DNA from: Danio rerio | Taxonomy: Eukaryota; Chordata; Actinopteri; Cypriniformes; Danionidae | NCBI RefSeq assembly: GCF_049306965.1 | Contig: NC_133191.1 | Span: 14,723,001-14,787,000, forward strand | DNA length: 64,000 bases | Direction of reading: 5' to 3' | The notes under the pieces: generated by a model | Told to the model about the DNA's origin: nothing | The model's input: the letters and a program-made list of their open reading frames with translations, nothing else | Databases searched by the model: none | Shown: positions 56,624-64,000 of the stretch, one piece after another | Position numbering within the stretch: position 1 is the stretch's first letter | Layout of the letters: every line of letters starts with the position of its first letter | Program-made: the position numbers and the translations under genes

Positions 56624-59600
56624 TTGTGTACAACATTATGACGAGCGGCAGGCTAAATACCCATGATTTTCGTTTTATGTCAGGAATTACTGAGACTTGC
56701 ATTTAGCTAAATTTAAAAACGATTCAATACATACAGAATTTACTACTCACCATAACTTTGATGAAGGAAAATCGCCTGAATATGATGTTTCGGAGGAGCT
56801 CTGCCATTGCTGCGCTGGAATTTAAACCTGATCCAACAAACGACTCTCACGCGCATGCGTACATGCGCTTTTGCTGCAAGGTTTGTTCGCCAAACACAAA
56901 CACTATTTTCACTGCTGTTTGATAAATTACCAAAGCAGTTTTATGTTTGGTGAATGAATATTTTTAATTTTTACTTCAGACCATCATCTAAAATTAATAT
57001 TTATGGATTTTTTTTTTCGTTTGGGGCTTATTATTGTGAATTCATTTGTTGAGTCAGTATTTAACTGTCAGCGTCCACAATTATTTTATTTACTCTGTAA
57101 TTTTGTTTTATATTATCTAATATTGAAATAATTAATGCAAAAATATGATCAGATAAAAAAAAAAAACGTATTTGAAATTTGGTTAAATAAAGTTTGATTG
57201 CAACAAAATTTGATAAAAATTGATTATGAAAATAAATAAATAAATAAATAATTAAATAAATAAAAGACAAAATATTATGTATGTTTACGTTTTTTTATTG
57301 TTTTGGGATCTAGACCTGGTTATGATAAAAAATAATAATAATAATTATCAGGATATCTGCTTACCCCAACTGATTTTAACCAAATTTAACTGAAAGTGTT
57401 AATGTTTCTGTATTACACATTTTGTTTAGTTCACACTATATTTACTTATTTATAATGTAAAAATGACACAATGTGTAATAGAGAAGCAATAGAGAAGAAC
57501 TCCTCTACTGCTCTGATTGACTTTCTGCTGATCAAGTGTTGTTTACATTTAATTGACTCCAATATTCTGTCACCACGGCAACCTGAGTTTACACTGAAAT
57601 CAACACATCTCTCTGAATCTGATCACTTGAGCTCTTTCAACTCTTCACTTTGACAAGTTTCATCAGATTGTCTGATTTGGAAAGTTGATATTCATGGAGC
57701 AGCGGCGCCTCAGACGAATCAGGAGTCTTCCAGCACACCTGAAGGACTTCCTGCTGGAGGGTGTCCCGTCTGTTCAGGATCCTGCAGCTGTGATCAGGTT
57801 GGATCATACTTACAGCTGTATCTCTTCCCCAGGTCTGAAGGAACATCACCTGAAGAACGCAGCTGTCCTTCCCCAAATCCGTCCAGCATCCTCAGTGCCT
57901 TCAGTGGACGTGGGACAGCAGGAGGAGCCACTGTCTATCCATGGCTACAGCGTTAAGGCCTACCAGGACATCTACCGCTCTGTGGTCGAGCCCATGATCA
58001 AGAGTCGTCCCTACAGCCTTCAGCTGGGCCTGGAGATCAAGCAGCGGCTGTGGGAGGCACTCAGGTGTCCTGTGATGGAGGAGACGGTGCAGGCTGATGG
58101 ACGAATCCTCATTACAGAACGCAGATGTGGATCCAGACCGAACAGCATGGCTCCTCGAGTCCATGTGGACATCAGTGGAGAGCCACTGCCTGAGAAGCCC
58201 AGCAGAAAGAGGGCCAGACGCTGAGTCTTCACAGTGTCCCAAACCACACTGCAGGCCTGCGTATGTATATAGTGTACATAGTTGTAGAGCAAGTTCACAG
58301 TAAGTTTCCTTTTGCATGTTTTGTTTCATCAATTGGTTGTTTTTATTGATTCTTGATGTTGTTGACTTGAAGTTCTTGATTTGCTCGGTGGTCTTCAGGA
58401 TGTTTCAGGTGGTTTTCTGCACGGTTGTCGAGGTTGTTCTCGTGTTGCTGGTCGGTCGCTGGACTCTTCTGAGAGTTTCGATGCGTTTAGTGGTTTGCGG
58501 TGTCTGTTAGGTTAGGGTAGGTTAGGTTAGGGTCCCTCACGTGGTTTGCAGCTTGACGTGCTGTGAGGGCTTGTGTGCATCAGTGATGCTGAGAGCTTCG
58601 CCACTGGTACTTCACAGATACCGGTAGGGTCACCCATAGTGGACTGGTCTCAGCGGAGATGCCCGACTAAGACAAACCAGCTGATTCTGGACAGCAGATT
58701 TACATCAGAATCACCTGAAGATGTGGAAGTTGCAGGATTCGTGGAAGCAACCATTCTAAATAAATGAATCAATTAATAAATTTGTTATTTAATACATATA
58801 AAAGAGCCTGCAATTCTTTTCTTTTTCCTCTATTATGTTGATTTTTATCAAGTTATAATTAATAAATAAAAGTAACAATTCTGGAATTATTATTACCCTT
58901 TTAACCTGATTTTCAAAACAATCCACCACTAATTGCACTACTAAAACTATAATAAAACTATAATAAAATAAGCCATAATAATAATAATAATAATAAACAT
59001 GCAATAAATAAAACAAATGTTTAAATAATTTATTCAACTGTTTGATAGAATAATATTTACAATTATGTTATAAATATAAATTCTAATTATTTATACGCTG
59101 TAAAAAATGAATCAATATAATATTTATTTAAATAAATTTATATATAATTTACTCCCCAAACTACATTTTCTAGTGACTGGTCACATCTAAATTCAATTGT
59201 GGCAACAGCCTGTCAAAATTGGCTCAATGAGAAATATTGTTTTGAACCAATAAAAAAAAACATCAAGTCTGCCCAATCATGTTATTGGACCAATTGAATG
59301 TTTTAGATTGTGTGCAACAAGCTTTTTTTGTTTCACCTAATTTAAAAATGTATAGTGGTTAATTGTATATTGGTAAACAATGCTAAAGCAACTTTACTGA
59401 ATTGTTTACTCCTCGTTGTCCCAAAAGAAAATGAATAATAGAATATAGAAATCATAATACACTAAACACTGCCACATTTATTTATTTATATTAAAGAGAC
59501 ACTATTGTAAAAGTACTTTAGAATAACAAATACATTACACATTTCAACAAAGTATACCGTATAAATTCTAGCATTTTATTTCTCCTAATATGGACCTCAT

Positions 59601-61409
59601 TCTTTAAGGCGGAAGTTTTTCCGATTTGTTTTCGAACATCTGATTCAGTGCCCTATGGGAGAAATGACTAGGAATATTAAACAGCGGAAAACAGACAAAC
59701 TACTTGCTCTACAAAATAGTGTGTTTATGACTCTACAGACAAAGCAGAATAATATATTAAGAAAATATCAGTTTGCAACATCAAGCATCAAAACAAACAG
59801 TTTTTTAACATCTAAAAATCAAAGGAAGTGAATGAGAGCGGAAATCTCCAGCCTAAAAGATTCAAATGGCTGCGCCTGCTCGTACGTGAGGAAAAAGGTC
59901 AATACATGGAGCTGAAGTGTACTTAATATATATTCCAAATATCTGCAAAAATATATATATATATATATATAAAAAAATAAAAAAACAGCATAAAATGTGA
60001 GTATTTTTGTGAGGTTACTTTAACCATTGTTTAGTGTTGTCACCTGAATACTTCCATTCTACAAAAGATAATCTGAACTTATGAAATCACATTTTTAATG
60101 GTTAAACCCATTCATTAACATTAAACATCTAATATATTTGCATATAAACAATGAACGGTTCATTCCGCTGTGGCTCCCCCTGATAAACAGGGGACTAAGC
60201 TGAAGGAAAATTAATAAATGAATATTAAAATCGTCAAAAGCACCATTAAATCTAAACAATGGGTTACTTTACCCAGTTGACACAGATGATTCCAGAACAG
60301 AAAAAAAAACTCACAAAAGTTTCAAGAAAAGTAAAAAAAAAATCTTCAAGAGGAACTTCAAGCACATAAAGCTGCATCTGTTTCAAATATTTACCATGTA
60401 AACCTATTTAGTCATTGTATTCCAGGTTGAGTAGATACTATAATCCAAAAGCACAAACGATGCATTGATAAAGCCTCCTATTGTCGAGCACCATCTCCTC
60501 TTCCAGGACAGCAGACATTCAGCACAGTTGACAGGGCTCTTAAACTTCACCATGCTCCTGATGCTAACTGTTTCAAGGATTCCCATCTTCATTGTAGCTG
60601 TGTGGTTTTCCAATGGCCCTGTATGTTAGAAATATAAAACGGCAATGTCAATATTAAGCCTATATCAAATACATATTCAAATGTCACCATAATACTGTGT
60701 CATTTTCAAAATCACTATTCCTGTTGGATCACAAATGTAATTTTAGAATGACAGAATGTGGACGTTCACATGATTATTAGCATAGTAGTAACACCAATTA
60801 ATAATTTCCATACTGTGAGAATGCTATGTGGTAAATTGCACATTTATATGTAAAATGTCACTTTGGCCAGGCACCTGTTTGTTTCCAGCAATGGTTCTAA
60901 ATATCATTTACAGTGAGTAAATAACAGCAGAAGACAAAAAAACAGGTTTTCTTTCACACAAAACTGAAAAATCTGCCTTAATTTACTCTCCCTTCCTTTA
61001 TTCCAAACCTGTTTTTCTTTCTATCTTCTCTAAAGAAAATATTTTTTAAAAAGCTGGAAACCTGTAACCATTGACTTCCATAGTATTTGTTTTTCCTACT
61101 ATGGAAATAAACGGTTACAGGTTTCAGCTTTTTTCTAAATATGGCATTTAGTGTTTAACAGAAGAAAGAAACTTACAAAAGTTTGAAACCACATGTGCCT
61201 GAGTAAATAGTACAATTTGATTTGGGGGTGAACTGTCCCTTTAAGAACAACTCCAAATCAATGTTTAATATTTTCGAGTTGAAATCAATAAGGCAGGCTT
61301 GTGTTTTACATAATAGTTTGTTTTATAGAAAATAAATATGGCTACAGTACAACTGACAACCGGTGACATATGACTAGCCAGAGCAATGTCTGTAATTAAC
61401 GTTAACGTG
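56624..61409 (+). repeat. Macrosatellite unit 5 (class B, 4786 bp)
   Basis: Class B markers. Begins with ATGATTTTCG and AAATTACCAAAG like unit 2, so the A-to-B junction of units 4/5 matches that of units 1/2. Confidence 0.95.
57694..58224 (+). CDS. 176-aa macrosatellite protein, copy 5
   Basis: Intact copy in unit 5, protein identical to copy 2. A private base change lies in the 3' region (CTTGATTTGCTCGG near 58376). X-box at 57569-57582. Confidence 0.75.
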   Translation: MEQRRLRRIRSLPAHLKDFLLEGVPSVQDPAAVIRLDHTYSCISSPGLKEHHLKNAAVLPQIRPASSVPSVDVGQQEEPLSIHGYSVKAYQDIYRSVVEPMIKSRPYSLQLGLEIKQRLWEALRCPVMEETVQADGRILITERRCGSRPNSMAPRVHVDISGEPLPEKPSRKRARR

Positions 61410-64000
61410 TTGTGTACAACATTATGACGAGCGGCAGGCTAAATACCCATGCTTTTCGTTTTATGTCAGGAGTTACTGAGACTTGCATTTAGCTAAATTT
61501 AAAAACGATTCAATACATACAGAATTCACTACTCACCATAACTTTGATGAAGGAAAATCGCCTGAATATGATGTTTCGGAGGAGCTCTGCCATTGCTGCG
61601 CTGGAATTTAAACCTGATCCAACAAACGACTCTCACGCGCATGCGTACATGCGCTTTTGCTGCAAGGTTTGTTCGCCAAACACAAACACTATTTTCACTG
61701 CTGTTTGATAAATTGCCAAAGCAGTTTTATGTTTGGTGAATGAATATTTTTAATTTTTACTTCAGACCATCATCTAAAATTAATATTGTGGATTTTTTTT
61801 TTTTTCGTTTGGGGCTTATTATTGTGAATTGTTGAGTCAGTATTTAACTGTCAGCGTCCACAATTATTTTATTTACTCTGTAATTTTGTTTTATATTATC
61901 TAATATTTAAATAATTAATGCAAAAATATGATCAGATAAAAAAAAACGTATTTGAAATTTGGTTAAATAAAGTTTGATTGCAACAAAATTTGATAAAAAT
62001 TGATTATGAAAATAAATAAATAAAAGACAAAATTTTATGTATGTTTACGTTTTTTTATTGTTTTGGGATCTAGACCTGGTTATGATAAAAAATAATAATA
62101 ATAATTATCAGGATATCTGCTTACCCCAACTGATTTTAACCAAATTTAACTGAAAGTGTTAATGTTTCTGTATTACACATTTTGTTTAGTTCACACTATA
62201 TTTACTTATTTATAATGTAAAAATGACACAATGTGTAATAGAGAAGCAATAGAGAAGAACTCCTCTACTGCTCTGATTGACTTTCTGCTGATCAAGTGTT
62301 GTTTACATTTAATTGACTCCAATATTCTGTCACCACGGCAACCTGAGTTTACACTGAAATCAACACATCTCTCTGAATCTGATCACTTGAGCTCTTTCAA
62401 CTCTTCACTTTGACAAGTTTCATCAGATTGTCTGATTTGGAAAGTTGATATTCATGGAGCAGCGGCGCCTCAGACGAATCAGGAGTCTTCCAGCACACCT
62501 GAAGGACTTCCTGCTGGAGGGTGTCCCGTCTGTTCAGGATCCTGCAGCTGTGATCAGGTTGGATCATACTTACAGCTGTATCTCTTCCCCAGGTCTGAAG
62601 GAACATCACCTGAAGAACGCAGCTGTCCTTCCCCAAATCCGTCCAGCATCCTCAGTGCCTTCAGTGGACGTGGGACAGCAGGAGGAGCCACTGTCTATCC
62701 ATGGCTACAGCGTTAAGGCCTACCAGGACATCTACCGCTCTGTGGTCGAGCCCATGATCAAGAGTCGTCCCTACAGCCTTCAGCTGGGCCTGGAGATCAA
62801 GCAGCGGCTGTGGGAGGCACTCAGGTGTCCTGTGATGGAGGAGACGGTGCAGGCTGATGGACGAATCCTCATTACAGAACGCAGATGTGGATCCAGACCG
62901 AACAGCATGGCTCCTCGAGTCCATGTGGACATCAGTGGAGAGCCACTGCCTGAGAAGCCCAGCAGAAAGAGGGCCAGACGCTGAGTCTTCACAGTGTCCC
63001 AAACCACACTGCAGGCCTGCGTATGTATATAGTGTACATAGTTGTAGAGCAAGTTCACAGTAAGTTTCCTTTTGCATGTTTTGTTTCATCAATTGGTTGT
63101 TTTTATTGATTCTTGATGTTGTTGACTTGAAGTTCTTGGTTTGCTCGGTGGTCTTCAGGATGTTTCAGGTGGTTTTCTGCACGGTTGTCGAGGTTGTTCT
63201 CGTGTTGCTGGTCGGTCGCTGGACTCTTCTGAGAGTTTCGATGCGTTTAGTGGTTTGCGGTGTCTGTTAGGTTAGGGTAGGTTAGGTTAGGGTCCCTCAC
63301 GTGGTTTGCAGCTTGACGTGCTGTGAGGGCTTGTGTGCATCAGTGATGCTGAGAGCTTCGCCACTGGTACTTCACAGATACCGGTAGGGTCACCCATAGT
63401 GGACTGGTCTCAGCGGAGATGCCCGACTAAGACAAACCAGCTGATTCTGGACAGCAGATTTACATCAGAATCACCTGAAGATGTGGAAGTTGCAGGATTC
63501 GTGGAAGCAACCATTCTAAATAAATGAATCAATTAATAAATTTGTTATTTAATACATATAAAAGAGCCTGCAATTCTTTTCTTTTTCCTCTATTATGTTG
63601 ATTTTTATCAAGTTATAATTAATAAATAAAAGTAACAATTCTGGAATTATTATTACCCTTTTAACCTGATTTTCAAAACAATCCACCACTAATTGCACTA
63701 CTAAAACTATAATAAAACTATAATAAAATAAGCCATAATAATAATAATAATAATAATAAACATGCAATAAATAAAACAAATGTTTAAATAATTTATTCAA
63801 CTGTTTGATAGAATAATATTTACAACTATGTTATAAATATAAATTCTAATTATTTATACGCTGTAAAAAATGAATCAATATAATATTTATTTAAATAAAT
63901 TTATATATAATTTACTCCCCAAACTACATTTTCTAGTGACTGGTCACATCTAAATTCAATTGTGGCAACAGCCTGTCAAAATTGGCTCAATGAGAAATAT
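61410..64000 (+). repeat. Macrosatellite unit 6 (class A by its left half; cut by window end)
   Basis: GTGAATTGTTGAGTCAG and the short AATA tract place it in class A. It shares CAGGAGTTACTGAG and GAATTCACTACTC with unit 1. The TAA trinucleotide run near 63735 is one repeat longer than in the other units. Confidence 0.93.
62454..62984 (+). CDS. 176-aa macrosatellite protein, copy 6
   Basis: Intact copy in the partial unit 6, protein identical to copy 2. X-box at 62329-62342. Confidence 0.75.
   Translation: MEQRRLRRIRSLPAHLKDFLLEGVPSVQDPAAVIRLDHTYSCISSPGLKEHHLKNAAVLPQIRPASSVPSVDVGQQEEPLSIHGYSVKAYQDIYRSVVEPMIKSRPYSLQLGLEIKQRLWEALRCPVMEETVQADGRILITERRCGSRPNSMAPRVHVDISGEPLPEKPSRKRARR

Larger units (their letters stand above)
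37536..64000 (+). repeat. Gene-bearing macrosatellite array, unit about 4.76-4.79 kb, at least 5.5 copies
   Basis: Taking TTGTGTACAACATTATGACG as the phase marker, units start at 37536, 42294, 47081, 51866, 56624 and 61410. Unit lengths are 4758, 4787, 4785, 4758 and 4786 bp, plus a partial sixth unit of 2591 bp cut by the window edge. By eye, copies differ by scattered single bases and a few indels. In order, each unit contains a minus-strand promoter and first exon, an AT-rich spacer, the X-box and 176-aa ORF (plus), 3' sequences with AATAAA, an AT-rich spacer, a DANA 3' fragment, a minus-strand candidate second exon and a MITE. Confidence 0.97.

Overview
The window looks like zebrafish (Danio rerio) or a very close cyprinid. 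It carries an intron-rich vertebrate gene, many copies of the zebrafish tRNA-derived SINE family DANA, a 5S-rRNA-derived SINE3, Tc1/mariner and hAT-type DNA elements, and long (TA)n and (CA)n tracts in AT-rich DNA.

Layout. (1) 1-3.4 kb: flank with a decayed Tc1-like transposon on the minus strand. (2) 3.4-15.3 kb: a complete four-exon cellular retinoic acid-binding protein 2 gene (crabp2) on the minus strand. Its coding exons total 429 bp (142 aa). Introns 1 and 3 are full of transposons, and intron 1 also holds a 36-bp minisatellite and a DR1-type nuclear-receptor motif. (3) 15.3-34.8 kb: intergenic DNA dominated by mobile elements, several nested with readable target-site duplications, plus a possible solo LTR. 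(4) 34.9-35.7 kb: a compact RNase A superfamily gene on the minus strand. It has a 5' UTR intron, a substituted catalytic-lysine motif, a lost canonical disulfide pair and a GPI-anchor-like C-terminus. (5) 36.2-37.4 kb: a TIR-bounded DNA transposon. (6) 37,536 to the window end: five complete units and one partial unit of a tandem macrosatellite of about 4.76-4.79 kb per unit.

The macrosatellite is the most unusual part. Every unit carries an intact, GC-rich, plus-strand open reading frame of 176 aa that I do not recognise, with only one amino-acid difference among six copies. An RFX-type X-box lies 125 bp upstream of its ATG and an AATAAA lies downstream. About 800 bp to the left, in divergent orientation, each unit also has a minus-strand promoter-like region with an NRF1-like motif, a 19-codon first exon and a canonical splice donor. 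A candidate second exon lies at the right end of the preceding unit. The units fall into two length/indel classes ordered A-B-B-A-B-A, which suggests higher-order amplification. I infer a recently homogenised tandem gene array that runs past the right edge of the window.

No CRISPR array, tRNA or rRNA gene was found; the only rRNA-like sequence is the 5S-derived head of the SINE3. Repeat family names rest on consensus sequences I recognise, not on a database search.
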